From assembly GCA_046582115.1 (NCBI GenBank), contig JAYGFA010000058.1, positions 1 to 64,000 of the forward strand: a stretch of 64,000 bases of DNA, given 5' to 3'. The notes beneath the pieces are model-generated. The model was not told the DNA's origin and made no database searches. It was given only the letters and a program-made list of their open reading frames with translations. The stretch comes from UBA11889 sp046582115. GTDB lineage: Bacteria > Pseudomonadota > Gammaproteobacteria > Pseudomonadales > Azotimanducaceae. Positions within the stretch are counted from its first letter, which is position 1; each line of letters opens with the position of its first letter. The position numbers were made by a program, and so were the translations under genes. Positions 8,529-17,831 of this stretch are shown here, in pieces.

Positions 8529-9941
8529 ATGACACAACCCTATCCGGCACATCCCCAGTTACAAGGCAATTTTGCACCGATTCGTATGGAGGCCGATATC
8601 GATGACCTGGTTATTGAGGGAGAGCTGCCGCAATCGCTTGAAGTTGCGTATTACCGCAACGGTCCGGACCCCCAATTTCCACCGCGGGGAGAACATCATT
8701 GGTTTGTTGGGGATGGCATGTTGCACCAGTTCGTCATTGCCAATGGCAAGATGCGATACCGCAATCGGTGGTTACGTACCGTCAAGTGGCATAAGGAGCG
8801 TGACGCCGGACGGTCACTTTTCGGCGCTTTTAATCCAATGGACACCGATCCTTCGGTAGCGGGCATCGAGACCGACGGCGTGGCCAACACCAATGTGATT
8901 TGGCACGGCGGACGTCTTCTTGCCTTGGAAGAAGGGCACGCGCCCTTTGAAGTCGACTCGCAAACACTCGAATCGATCGGACCCTGGCGCTTTGACGACA
9001 CGTTTGAGGGTCCGATGACCGCGCATCCAAAAATAGATCCGGTAACGGGTGAAATGATTTTTTTCGGTTACATGGTCGACGGCATGCTGGGCAAGGGCCT
9101 CTCATACCAAGTCGTCAACTCGGATGGCGTGCTGACTCGATCGGAACGATTTGAAGCACCGATTAGTAGTATGGTCCACGATTTCATGGTGACGTCAGAG
9201 CACGTTATTTTTCCTATTCTGCCGCTGACTGGGAGCATTGAAAGAGCGATGCGGGGAGAACCGGCCTTTGCCTGGGAGCCCGACAAAGGCAGCCATATTG
9301 GGGTAATGCCTCGAGATGGTTCCGTGGAAGACATACGTTGGTACGAAACCGATCCTTGTTACGTCTTTCATCCCATGAATGCGATGACGGTGGGGAATAC
9401 GATCCGTGCGCACGTCATGCAGTTTGAAGAAGCGCCGCTTTTCCCGCACGCGGACGGCAGTGCGCCTGATCCGAAAAAGGCCAATGCACGGTTGTGCGAA
9501 TGGGAAATCGATCTCGCTGATAATGCGCGGGCGGTCAAACGGACCTATCTGGACGACATTACTGGCGAATTTCCTAGGCTTGATGAGCGTCACGCCGGCC
9601 TCGAATATCGACACGGCTACTACGCCGCGTCGACGGGGCGTGAGGGCAGCATGGGTTTCGACGCGTTGGTGCATCACGATTTTGCACAAGGAGTCGCCAC
9701 CCGTTACGAGCTCGACGACGGGGATTATTTAGGTGAACCTGTATTTGTTCCCGAGGCACAAGGTGCAGAAGAAGGTGCAGGATTTTTACTGACGCTAATT
9801 TATCGGGGTGCTGAAAACCGGAGCGATCTTGCGGTATTTGATGCGCGTGACGTAGCTCTGGGTCCAGTGGCCGTGGGACAACTCCCCCACAGGGTCCCCT
9901 ACGGTTTTCACGGTAACTGGCATTATCTAAATGGCAGCTAA
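8529..9941 (+). CDS. Carotenoid cleavage oxygenase family protein
   Basis: A 470-residue member of the carotenoid oxygenase / RPE65 / lignostilbene dioxygenase family. All four iron-binding histidines are present: His166 (TAHPK), His217 (MVHDF), His281 (FHPMNA) and His461 (GFHGNW). These non-heme iron enzymes cleave a carbon-carbon double bond of a carotenoid, apocarotenoid or stilbene to give aldehydes or ketones. No signal peptide is seen. An AAAGGAG site sits 7 bases before the ATG. The stop codon overlaps the start of the next gene by 11 bases, suggesting translational coupling to the FAD oxidase. Carotenoid versus stilbene specificity is undecided. Confidence 0.9.
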   Translation: MTQPYPAHPQLQGNFAPIRMEADIDDLVIEGELPQSLEVAYYRNGPDPQFPPRGEHHWFVGDGMLHQFVIANGKMRYRNRWLRTVKWHKERDAGRSLFGAFNPMDTDPSVAGIETDGVANTNVIWHGGRLLALEEGHAPFEVDSQTLESIGPWRFDDTFEGPMTAHPKIDPVTGEMIFFGYMVDGMLGKGLSYQVVNSDGVLTRSERFEAPISSMVHDFMVTSEHVIFPILPLTGSIERAMRGEPAFAWEPDKGSHIGVMPRDGSVEDIRWYETDPCYVFHPMNAMTVGNTIRAHVMQFEEAPLFPHADGSAPDPKKANARLCEWEIDLADNARAVKRTYLDDITGEFPRLDERHAGLEYRHGYYAASTGREGSMGFDALVHHDFAQGVATRYELDDGDYLGEPVFVPEAQGAEEGAGFLLTLIYRGAENRSDLAVFDARDVALGPVAVGQLPHRVPYGFHGNWHYLNGS

Positions 9942-11538
9942 GAAGGAAAGGCGAAGTTTTTGGACCTGGGGCTATCAATCCGATGAACCGTCGGAGACCG
10001 AACGCCATGCCGCGGCCGAACGGATTTCTAAGCGCACGGGTCGCGCGATTGAACCCCCGCCGATTCCGGATGTTGACGCGATAGCACTGCGGTCACCTCG
10101 CGTTAAGGTGCCTGGGAAGCTGGGAGAGTTCGTGTCGACGTCGCAGGTGGAACGTATTACACACACCCACGGCGGCCACACGTTGGAACTGCTAACGGCA
10201 TTGCGGGGTACATTTGACAATCCGCCCGATGCAGTCGCTCATCCGCGCGACGAGGACGAGCTAGAAGCCGTTCTTGAATGGTGCGATAACGCTGAACACG
10301 CGGTGATCCCATACGGGGGCGGCACCAGTGTCGTTTGGGGCGTTAACGCTCCGCTGGACCGAGATACTGCGGTGACCGTTGACCTTGACGAAATGAATAC
10401 TGTGTTAGAGCTCGACGAAACATCCCGTGCGGGACGATTTCAGGCGGGCATGTTGGGACCCGATGTTGAAGCCGCGCTCAGGCCCCATGGATTAACACTC
10501 CGACATTTCCCCCAGAGTTTTCCATGGTCGACCGTTGGCGGATGGGTGGCAACACGATCGGGTGGCCACTACGCCACCAACCAGACACACATCGACGATT
10601 TTGTCGAATCGACTCGGATGCTAACGCCCAAGGGGTGGTTTGAATCACGACGTCTGCCAGGAAGTGGTGCCGGTCCAAGTCCTGATCGACTCGTGATTGG
10701 ATCGGAGGGCACGCTTGGGCTGATCAGTGAATGCTGGCTGCGGCTGCAGAAGCGACCAATCTATCGGGCGACTGCCGGAGTTGCTTTTTCGTCTTGGGCG
10801 GAGGGTGCCGATGCTGTTCGCCATATCGTACAGACTAAACTTTGGCCTGCCAATTTGCGCATCCTCGATCCGTTGGAAGCAGCCAACGCCGCGGGTATGG
10901 ATGGTGAAACTGCCCTCCTCATCATAGGCTTTGAATCGGGCGACGTGCCCCAAAGAGAAAATATAAGGGCCGCCATCAACATTGCCCGGGAATCTGGTGG
11001 GGTGGTGGATGATGACGACGTCCGCGTTGACGACGGTGTCGGGGGTGCCACGGGTCGCCAGGGAGCCGTCGGAGCGTGGCGCGACGCATTTATTGGTGTA
11101 AACGCTGGCCTAACGGCGGGGTTGGGATTGCTTTCGGATACGTTTGAAACGGCGGTTACCTGGAATCAATGGCCCGCTTTTGATGGCGAAGTTAGAGAGC
11201 GCGTGGGTCGAGCGCTGCGGGAGACGCTTGGTGACGATGCCCAACTTTCTTGTCGGTTTACCCATGTATATACCGACGGTCCTGCCCCCTACTATTCATT
11301 TAGTGGACCCGTCGAAATTGGGAGCGAAGTCGAACATTGGCAAGTCATCAAAAACGCCGCTGTGGATGCAGTCATTGATGCAGGCGGTACGGTCACCCAC
11401 CACCACGCCGTGGGCCGGATGCATCGAGATGGCTGGGAACGGCAGCGACCAAAGCTTTTCGGCGACGTTCTTCGCGCGGCTAAACATTCACTGGATCCCC
11501 GCGGGATACTGAATCCAGGTGTTCTCTTCGATTCCTAA
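9931..11538 (+). CDS. FAD-linked oxidase, alkyldihydroxyacetonephosphate synthase (AGPS)-like
   Basis: A 535-residue VAO/PCMH-type flavoprotein. The FAD pyrophosphate loop is VIPYGGGTSVVWGV around residues 125-138. The C-terminal HHHAVGRMHRDGW and LDPRGILNPGVL resemble the AGPS subgroup, whose eukaryotic member makes the ether bond of ether lipids. Bacterial relatives are often uncharacterised oxidases. It is coupled by overlap to the carotenoid oxygenase, so oxidation of an alcohol or aldehyde cleavage product is as plausible as ether-lipid synthesis. Fold and cofactor are secure; reaction is open. Confidence 0.82.
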   Translation: MAAKKERRSFWTWGYQSDEPSETERHAAAERISKRTGRAIEPPPIPDVDAIALRSPRVKVPGKLGEFVSTSQVERITHTHGGHTLELLTALRGTFDNPPDAVAHPRDEDELEAVLEWCDNAEHAVIPYGGGTSVVWGVNAPLDRDTAVTVDLDEMNTVLELDETSRAGRFQAGMLGPDVEAALRPHGLTLRHFPQSFPWSTVGGWVATRSGGHYATNQTHIDDFVESTRMLTPKGWFESRRLPGSGAGPSPDRLVIGSEGTLGLISECWLRLQKRPIYRATAGVAFSSWAEGADAVRHIVQTKLWPANLRILDPLEAANAAGMDGETALLIIGFESGDVPQRENIRAAINIARESGGVVDDDDVRVDDGVGGATGRQGAVGAWRDAFIGVNAGLTAGLGLLSDTFETAVTWNQWPAFDGEVRERVGRALRETLGDDAQLSCRFTHVYTDGPAPYYSFSGPVEIGSEVEHWQVIKNAAVDAVIDAGGTVTHHHAVGRMHRDGWERQRPKLFGDVLRAAKHSLDPRGILNPGVLFDS

Positions 11539-11571
11539 TTCGCTACCGGGCTTACATCCGAGATATAGCCC

Positions 11572-12615
11572 ATGAGTTTTGCCCGCCTCGTTGTTGATCT
11601 GGATGCGGTCTCGGCGAATTATCGTCGATTTGTCCAAGCCTCGGCGGGCGTGGCCGGGGCTGTAGTGAAAGCAAACGCCTATGGCCTGGGTATGGAGGCG
11701 GTTGTTCAACGGCTAAAAGCGGAAGGTTGCGAACATTTTTTTGTGGCGACACCAGAAGAAGGTTTTGCGCTGAGGTCAGTCATCGACGAAGGCGCCGTGT
11801 ACGTATTCTCGGGGCCCCCAGATGCAGACACCGCGGCCGCTTTTGCGTCCGCGAACATTGTTCCCGTCATTAATTCATGTGAACAAATCGGACTATGGAG
11901 GCGACAAAACGGGGCGCCGGCAGCGCTGCAGGTGGATACCGGAATGCAGAGGCTCGGCTTTGACCCGAAAGAGCTCACTTCAACGCTGTTCGAAGGCATC
12001 GAGTTGGTCCTTCTGATGAGCCACCTCGCGTGCGCGGATCAGCCTGAACATCCACAGAATGAGAAGCAGGCACGTATGTTCAGCCGCGTATGCGAAGATT
12101 TTCCAGGGATAGAAACGAGCTTCGGTAATTCGGCTGGCACGCTAAATGGCATTCAATATCAAGGCGGGATAACACGGCCTGGCATTGGTTTGTACGGTGG
12201 TAACCCGTACCTCGACAAAGCTAACGATTTTGAGAACGCCGCCGTGTTTGAAGCGCAAGTGATACAACGGCGTGGCATCAACGCAGGTGATTCGGTGGGC
12301 TATGGGGCGAAATTCTTGGCGACTCGAAACGCCGAAATAGCCATTGTCGGCGTTGGGTATGCTGACGGTGTATCCCGAGTTCTTTCAGGTAACGGGGAAC
12401 TCGCGTACAACGCCGCGCGTTTGCCTGTATTAGGTCGAATCGGCATGGATCTGATACACGTCGATGTGACCGAATATCCTAATATTACTGTTGGTGATTG
12501 GCTCGAAGTGTTCGGGGCCACGGTAACGTTGGATGAAGTGGCTGAGGGGACGGGGACGACTGGGTATGAAATTCTTTCCCGCATAGGGGCACGGGTTTCG
12601 CGCATATACGTGTAG
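11572..12615 (+). CDS. alr: Alanine racemase
   Basis: A 347-residue fold-III PLP racemase. The PLP lysine is Lys33 (VVKANAYGLG) and the second catalytic base is Tyr244 (VGYGAKF). The C-terminal beta domain has LGRIGMDLIHVDV, typical of alanine racemases, which make D-alanine for peptidoglycan. It starts 33 bases after the FAD oxidase and appears to belong to the same transcript, an unusual place for a cell-wall gene. A broader amino-acid racemase role is possible. Confidence 0.9.
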   Translation: MSFARLVVDLDAVSANYRRFVQASAGVAGAVVKANAYGLGMEAVVQRLKAEGCEHFFVATPEEGFALRSVIDEGAVYVFSGPPDADTAAAFASANIVPVINSCEQIGLWRRQNGAPAALQVDTGMQRLGFDPKELTSTLFEGIELVLLMSHLACADQPEHPQNEKQARMFSRVCEDFPGIETSFGNSAGTLNGIQYQGGITRPGIGLYGGNPYLDKANDFENAAVFEAQVIQRRGINAGDSVGYGAKFLATRNAEIAIVGVGYADGVSRVLSGNGELAYNAARLPVLGRIGMDLIHVDVTEYPNITVGDWLEVFGATVTLDEVAEGTGTTGYEILSRIGARVSRIYV

Positions 12616-12660
12616 TCTTTAATATCACGTTTCGGAAAAGTTAATTAGTTGGGGGATGAG

Positions 12661-13473
12661 ATGGCATCGATCAATAAGAATGGCGTACTCGCTGGAAAGG
12701 TTGCAGTAGTTACGGGTGCTAGTCGGGGCATCGGCGAAGCTATCGCGGTACGGTTTGCCATGGAAGGCGCTCGGGTGGTCGTGTCCGCGCGCACGGTTGA
12801 GGAAGCGGACCACTTTTTGCCCGGCACCATTAAAGCAACGGTGAAAAAGATCGCCGATGCCGGCGGTGAGGCCATTGCCATCAAAACCGATTTGGCGGTC
12901 GCTGAGGACAGAAGGAATCTCATTGCGGAAACCCGGGAGCGTTTTGGCCCCGTTGATATCCTCGTTAACAACGCGGCGGTGACTTGGTTCGTTCCTGTCC
13001 ACGATTTTTCGGAGAAGCGGTTTCGGACCATGATGGACGTTCAAGTGTGGGCGCCGTTCGAACTCGCTCAGGCGTGTTTGCCTTCAATGCTAGAGCAAGG
13101 AGGCGGCTGGATTTTGAACGTTTCCTCGCATGCCGCGATTCATCCGCAAGCACAAGCCCCTGGCGGACATGGCGGCACCGTCTACGGCATGTGCAAAGCC
13201 GCACTCGAGCGGTTTACGACCGGGCTCGCGCAAGAAGTCTACGGTGCAGGTATTGGTGTAAACGTGATTTCTCCGGGGCTTGTGGCGACACCGGGTGTGG
13301 TACACCACAGGCTGATTAATGAAAACAATAAGGACCGGGTAACGCCCGTGGAGCATATGGCAGAAGCCTGTCTGCGGTTATGCCATGGAGATGCTAAGAG
13401 TCTGACAGGACGAATCGATTATGCGGATCAAGTCATCGAAGAATTCGCGCTTGAACCTGTAGATCTGATTTGA
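12661..13473 (+). CDS. SDR-family NAD(P)-dependent oxidoreductase
   Basis: A classical short-chain dehydrogenase of about 270 residues. The cofactor motif TGASRGIG sits near residues 19-26, NNAA near 102, and the catalytic Ser, Tyr and Lys are visible in NVSSHAA and YGMCKAA. Start ATG 12661 is favoured by the GGGGG run just before it; a TTG at 12649 is the alternative. A 13-residue insertion (HPQAQAPGGHGGT) separates the catalytic Ser from Tyr. It follows the racemase by about 45 bases and could oxidise or reduce a pathway alcohol or ketone. Substrate unknown. Confidence 0.85.
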   Translation: MASINKNGVLAGKVAVVTGASRGIGEAIAVRFAMEGARVVVSARTVEEADHFLPGTIKATVKKIADAGGEAIAIKTDLAVAEDRRNLIAETRERFGPVDILVNNAAVTWFVPVHDFSEKRFRTMMDVQVWAPFELAQACLPSMLEQGGGWILNVSSHAAIHPQAQAPGGHGGTVYGMCKAALERFTTGLAQEVYGAGIGVNVISPGLVATPGVVHHRLINENNKDRVTPVEHMAEACLRLCHGDAKSLTGRIDYADQVIEEFALEPVDLI

Positions 13474-13647
13474 ACTGAACTGCGCAATTCGACCGATATG
13501 GCTTGAGATCCTGGTTCCGTCGATAAGATGTCGGGCAACGAGTTTGTTGGATGGAATCAACTTGTTGTTCCGTCGTGAGAGACGCTGCCAGCGAGTTTTT
13601 GTGGCCGAGCGCATTACAATAGGGTTGAAAAAGGGAGAGTAAAAAAC

Positions 13648-15042
13648 GTGAGCGACCCCCTTCATAACGAGTTGGCACCTGATTCAATTGAAGCCCGCGA
13701 TCTGCGGCACTTGTTGCATCCGAACACGAACCTAGGCGAGCTGCAGCATCAAGGCCCGGCGGTGCATTCCGAAGCCAAAGGGGTTTACCTTTGGGACAAC
13801 CGCGGCAAGCAGTACTTGGAAGGAATGGCCGGCCTCTGGTGCACGGCACTGGGGTATGGAGTTGAAGAACTAGCCGACGCCGCGAGCGAACAACTGAAAA
13901 AGCTGTCCTATTCCCAGCTTTTCGGTGGGAAGACCAACGAGCCGAGTGTGCTCCTGGCTGAAAAGTTGATGGAGATTGTGCCTATTGAAGGCGGACGCGT
14001 TTTTTTTGGCCTCACAGGCTCTGACGCGAATGACACCCAAGTAAAGCTCATGTGGTATTACCACAATCTCATTGGTCGATCAGAAAAGAAAAAAATTATT
14101 TCCCGTTGGAGCGGGTATCACGGCGTGACGGTGGCGAGTGGAAGCCTTACCGGCTTACCACCTTTTCACAAATCCTTCGATCTGCCGATTCAAGGCATTC
14201 TCCACACGGAATCGCCCCACTACTATCGGGAAGCTCACGAAGGAGAGACGGAGGACCAGTTCACCACACGATTAGCCAACAGCCTAACGGACCTGATTGA
14301 GGACGAAGGACCTGAAACCATCGCGGCGTTTATCGCAGAACCGGTATTAGGGGCAGGTGGAGTGATTGTCCCGCCGGACAGTTATTACGAAAAGATACAA
14401 GCGGTTCTAGAGCGCTATGGGGTGATGTTTATCGATGATGAAGTCATTTGTGGTTTTGGCCGGACCGGCAATCCATTTGGTTGCCAAACCATGGGGATAA
14501 AGCCTACAACGATGAGTGTGGCCAAGGCGCTTTCGTCAGCCTATCTTCCGATTAGCGCCGTCATCATCCCTGATTCGATGTACCAGCCGTTTGTCGACGC
14601 CAGTTCGGACTTAGGTAATTTTGCACACGGTTTCACGTATTCGGGCCACCCGGTCTGTGCGGCGGTTGCATTGCGAAATTTGGAACTCATAGAAGAACAG
14701 CAGGTGTTTGCTCATGCGGCGAAGATGGGTGAGGTATTCCAATCGCGGCTCAACCAGTACGGTGAACATCCTCTGGTAGGAAATACCCGAGGCGCTGGCT
14801 TGATTGGAGCGGTGGAACTCGTAGCGGACAGAGAGACGGGTAAGAAATTTGATGGGGCGCATGGGGTCGGCGCCTTCTGTATGAATCGCTGTCTAGAGCA
14901 TGGGCTCATCGTGCGCTCCCTTGGCGACACGATTGCTTTTTGCCCGCCACTTATCATCGACGATACGCAGATCGATGAGCTGTTCGGCAAATTCGAGCAA
15001 GCGCTTACCGACACCTTGGCTTATGTAAACTCGCTTGATTGA
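13648..15042 (+). CDS. Class-III pyridoxal-phosphate aminotransferase
   Basis: A 464-residue omega-aminotransferase. It shows FFGLTGSDANDTQVK (the substrate/PLP phosphate region), FIDDEVICGFGRTG near residue 263 (PLP-binding Asp) and SVAKALSSAYLP with the Schiff-base lysine. It resembles the bacterial group annotated as aspartate aminotransferase family, beta-alanine/pyruvate or putrescine transaminases; it would move an amino group from an omega-amine to pyruvate or 2-oxoglutarate. The start is GTG 13648, backed by an AAGGGAGAGT site. It converges on the thiolase-like gene. Confidence 0.86.
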   Translation: MSDPLHNELAPDSIEARDLRHLLHPNTNLGELQHQGPAVHSEAKGVYLWDNRGKQYLEGMAGLWCTALGYGVEELADAASEQLKKLSYSQLFGGKTNEPSVLLAEKLMEIVPIEGGRVFFGLTGSDANDTQVKLMWYYHNLIGRSEKKKIISRWSGYHGVTVASGSLTGLPPFHKSFDLPIQGILHTESPHYYREAHEGETEDQFTTRLANSLTDLIEDEGPETIAAFIAEPVLGAGGVIVPPDSYYEKIQAVLERYGVMFIDDEVICGFGRTGNPFGCQTMGIKPTTMSVAKALSSAYLPISAVIIPDSMYQPFVDASSDLGNFAHGFTYSGHPVCAAVALRNLELIEEQQVFAHAAKMGEVFQSRLNQYGEHPLVGNTRGAGLIGAVELVADRETGKKFDGAHGVGAFCMNRCLEHGLIVRSLGDTIAFCPPLIIDDTQIDELFGKFEQALTDTLAYVNSLD

Positions 15043-15060
15043 AAATCTTTAAAAGGGATG

Positions 15061-16536
15061 TTAACCACGCACAGTTAGCTCATCCGGTCCTTTGATATGG
15101 ATCGGGCGGGCACAAAATTCCTCGACGAGCATCGCATCCATGATGTCGGGATCTCGAGTGTTCACCCACGTTCTCGCGTCGTCAGCGGTTCGGCAAGCCA
15201 GATGGCCTACGGTGGGGTCGTCTCCATTGAACATGACGGTATACGATTCGATGGTCGCGTCACCCACGAAATCCGCTAAGCATTTGCGAGATGGAAGTGC
15301 GTTGATGTCCGGTTGAACGTTTTCTACAGAAAAATCGCGGCTCGGGGCTTCGCTGCCGTAGATGCCGTGCGCGTGCTTGTATAGATTTCCACCGTTGGCT
15401 GTGATGAGCGCTCGAGCACCTCGTTTTTCACGTAATAGCTCGACGGTTCGTGCAATGCTGTGCATGACGTAGTTATTCAAGGGGCCGCCGCCAAAAGTCA
15501 AACCACCAGTAACCGTCAGGTCCCGTTCTTCGTCGAAGCCGTATTCCTTGGCCGCAATCTGCACAGCCGAAGGAAAACAACTGTAGAGATCGACGAAGTC
15601 AAGCTCGTCTATGGTCGTCTCGGTGAGTTCAAGGAGACGGCGGCCGATTAGTCGGATCCCGGGTGACGAATAAAAGTTGTCGCGTACAGAAGCAGAAAAG
15701 TGGTCGTAGCCGACGACTCCGGCGTAAGGATAAATCCAACGGTCTTCGGCTATACCCAGTGAGCGTGCTTTGGATGCCGAACACATAATTAACGCAGCGC
15801 CCATATCAACTGACATGTTGGCATTCATGAATTTGGTGTATGGGAAACTAATTCGTCGATTGGTTTGCGAGGGTGTTCGGATCTCCTCGGCCGTCATATC
15901 GTGTTGGACCCACGCGTTGGGGTTGCGTTGGGCGACATCGTTAAAGCGTGACCACAATGCGGAAACCCGTTCGGCATGTTGATCAATGGATTCCCCCCGG
16001 TCTTTACGAATTGCGTTGTCGTACATTGGATAAATCTGGATCGCACTCATGATTCCTCGAGCACGCTCAAATTCATGATGTTCGGGCTGCTGTAACGCGC
16101 CAATTACATGATCGTACTTGCCGGGAGCGCTTGTTTCCGTGAGGGCTACGCCTGCTTTCCGTGCTTTACCCGCGCTGTTCCCATTTTCCGCGCCTGTGAT
16201 AACGGCCAGGTCCAAGCCTTCATGGAGAATTGCCGCGGCAGTTTCGTTGATTAAGACTTGGTTTTGATTGCCGCCGATAAGGGTACCGACGGTTTCAGCG
16301 CCAACGGCACCGATACGTTCTGCAATGAGTTTTGCCGGGTTTTCATAGCTCCATATCCCGCGGACTACTCGGACCGATTGAGCGTGACTGAGTAAGTTTC
16401 CGACGCCCGTGTCTTCTTCGGCCCTAAGAACGGCTGCCATCATCATTTGCAGCGGTTCTTTGGCGTCCCCCAATTTTTCGAGTCGATTAAGAACCTGACC
16501 CGCGCCCACGAGTACTGGTGTTCTTGGGTTGAGCAC
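15061..16536 (-). CDS. Thiolase-like protein (TLP1/SCP2-type acetyl-CoA acetyltransferase family) with extra C-terminal domain
   Basis: A 491-residue thiolase-superfamily protein that opens with TPVLVGAGQ. The usual nucleophile loop (CxSG near residue 90) is replaced by GGNQNQVLIN, which has no cysteine, as in the trypanosomatid/mycobacterial thiolase-like type 1 group. About 100 residues at the C-terminus, after the HAHGIYG segment, match the additional domain of that group. Such proteins bind CoA esters but their activity is unproven. The gene starts 3 bases after the stop of the acyl-CoA dehydrogenase, forming a two-gene operon. Confidence 0.78.
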   Translation of the reverse strand: MLNPRTPVLVGAGQVLNRLEKLGDAKEPLQMMMAAVLRAEEDTGVGNLLSHAQSVRVVRGIWSYENPAKLIAERIGAVGAETVGTLIGGNQNQVLINETAAAILHEGLDLAVITGAENGNSAGKARKAGVALTETSAPGKYDHVIGALQQPEHHEFERARGIMSAIQIYPMYDNAIRKDRGESIDQHAERVSALWSRFNDVAQRNPNAWVQHDMTAEEIRTPSQTNRRISFPYTKFMNANMSVDMGAALIMCSASKARSLGIAEDRWIYPYAGVVGYDHFSASVRDNFYSSPGIRLIGRRLLELTETTIDELDFVDLYSCFPSAVQIAAKEYGFDEERDLTVTGGLTFGGGPLNNYVMHSIARTVELLREKRGARALITANGGNLYKHAHGIYGSEAPSRDFSVENVQPDINALPSRKCLADFVGDATIESYTVMFNGDDPTVGHLACRTADDARTWVNTRDPDIMDAMLVEEFCARPIHIKGPDELTVRG

Positions 16537-16539
16537 TCG

Positions 16540-17706
16540 TTAATCCGGTAAGCCCAAAATGCGTTTTGCGATGATGTTGCGCTGAACTTCAGAACTTCCA
16601 CCCTCGATGGAGTTGGCTTTAGAGCGCAGCCAGCCCCGAGTATTAGCTCGCTCGCTAGGTTCGAACCCGTCTCCCGCCCAGCCCAACCCCTTGGATCCCA
16701 TGATGGAAACCACGAGGTCACTCCTGCGCATATTTTGCTCGGTCCCGTATAGCTTAAAGAACGAGGATAGGAATGTTGGCGCTTGATTATTCGCAGCTTC
16801 GTCGGCCGCGCGACGCATGGTTAGCTGGTAGGCGCGTTGATCCATGTTGTAAGCGACCACGCTGGTGCGTACCGCCGAGTCACTGATCCGGCCGTTTATA
16901 CGGCCGGCATACGACACCGCTAGTTCATCGAGGGTAGTAACCTTTTGGCGAGCACCGCCAACACCACCGATTGAGCTACGCTCGTACTGAAGTAACCGTT
17001 TTCCAACGGTCCAACCCTGCCCCGGCGCACCAATAAGAAATCGTTTGGGTACCCGGACGTCGTCAAAAAAGGTCTGACAAAATTCGGACGATCCGCTGAT
17101 TAGTTCAATGGGAGTAATGGAAACGCCCCGCGTGTCCATATCGAAGACGATGAAGGAAATCCCTTCTTGTTTGGTTGCATTTGGATCCGTACGAACCAAA
17201 CAAAAAATCCAATCTGCTTGGTCGGCACCGGAGGTCCAGATTTTCGATCCATTGATGATGTAGTCGTCGCCGTCTTCGACAGCTTTCGTTTGCAGACTCG
17301 CAAGATCCGAACCTGCACCTGGTTCACTGTATCCCTGACACCACTTGATTTCACCGCTGACGATAGGCGGTAAATGCTCGAGGCACTGTTCGTGGGTACC
17401 GAATTCAAGAATGGCGGGTCCGATCATGGTCAATCCGTGACCACCCAAGGGCGAGCGTGCGTTGATACGGCGCATTTCGTCCATGAGGATTTGATTTTCC
17501 TCCTGGATTAGGCCACCTCCCCCATACTCCGTTGGCCAAGTCGGGGCAGTCCAGCCGCGTTCTGCCATTCGATCCAGCCAAAGCCTCGATTCGGGGTTGA
17601 TGTATTTGGCGCGTCGGCCACCGCTGATGTATTCGCCTACCGGCGTCCGCATACTTTCGGGACAGTTCTGGTCTAACCAGTCACGTGCCTCTTCACGAAA
17701 ACCCAT
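16540..17706 (-). CDS. Acyl-CoA dehydrogenase family protein
   Basis: A 388-residue flavoprotein of the ACAD fold. Landmarks are CQGYSEPGAGSDLASL near residue 122 (acyl and FAD binding), KIWTSGADQADW near 153 and the C-terminal IEGGSSEVQRNIIAKRILGLP, common in the FadE-like/ACAD10-11 or steroid side-chain groups. I placed the start at ATG 17706; the frame stays open to 17946, but that would run into the divergent isovaleryl-CoA dehydrogenase gene. It would oxidise an acyl-CoA to the 2-enoyl-CoA. Chain type is unknown. Confidence 0.86.
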   Translation of the reverse strand: MGFREEARDWLDQNCPESMRTPVGEYISGGRRAKYINPESRLWLDRMAERGWTAPTWPTEYGGGGLIQEENQILMDEMRRINARSPLGGHGLTMIGPAILEFGTHEQCLEHLPPIVSGEIKWCQGYSEPGAGSDLASLQTKAVEDGDDYIINGSKIWTSGADQADWIFCLVRTDPNATKQEGISFIVFDMDTRGVSITPIELISGSSEFCQTFFDDVRVPKRFLIGAPGQGWTVGKRLLQYERSSIGGVGGARQKVTTLDELAVSYAGRINGRISDSAVRTSVVAYNMDQRAYQLTMRRAADEAANNQAPTFLSSFFKLYGTEQNMRRSDLVVSIMGSKGLGWAGDGFEPSERANTRGWLRSKANSIEGGSSEVQRNIIAKRILGLPD

Positions 17707-17831
17707 ATTGTCCCCGTTACCGCTGAAACGCTGACATTGTAACGCCGAAACAACAACTGTCAGTGAGCCGGTTTGCCAGCGCGGGTTGCAGTTGCGAAAC
17801 TCGAAGGATATCGGGGGAGATGGTGGCGTAG

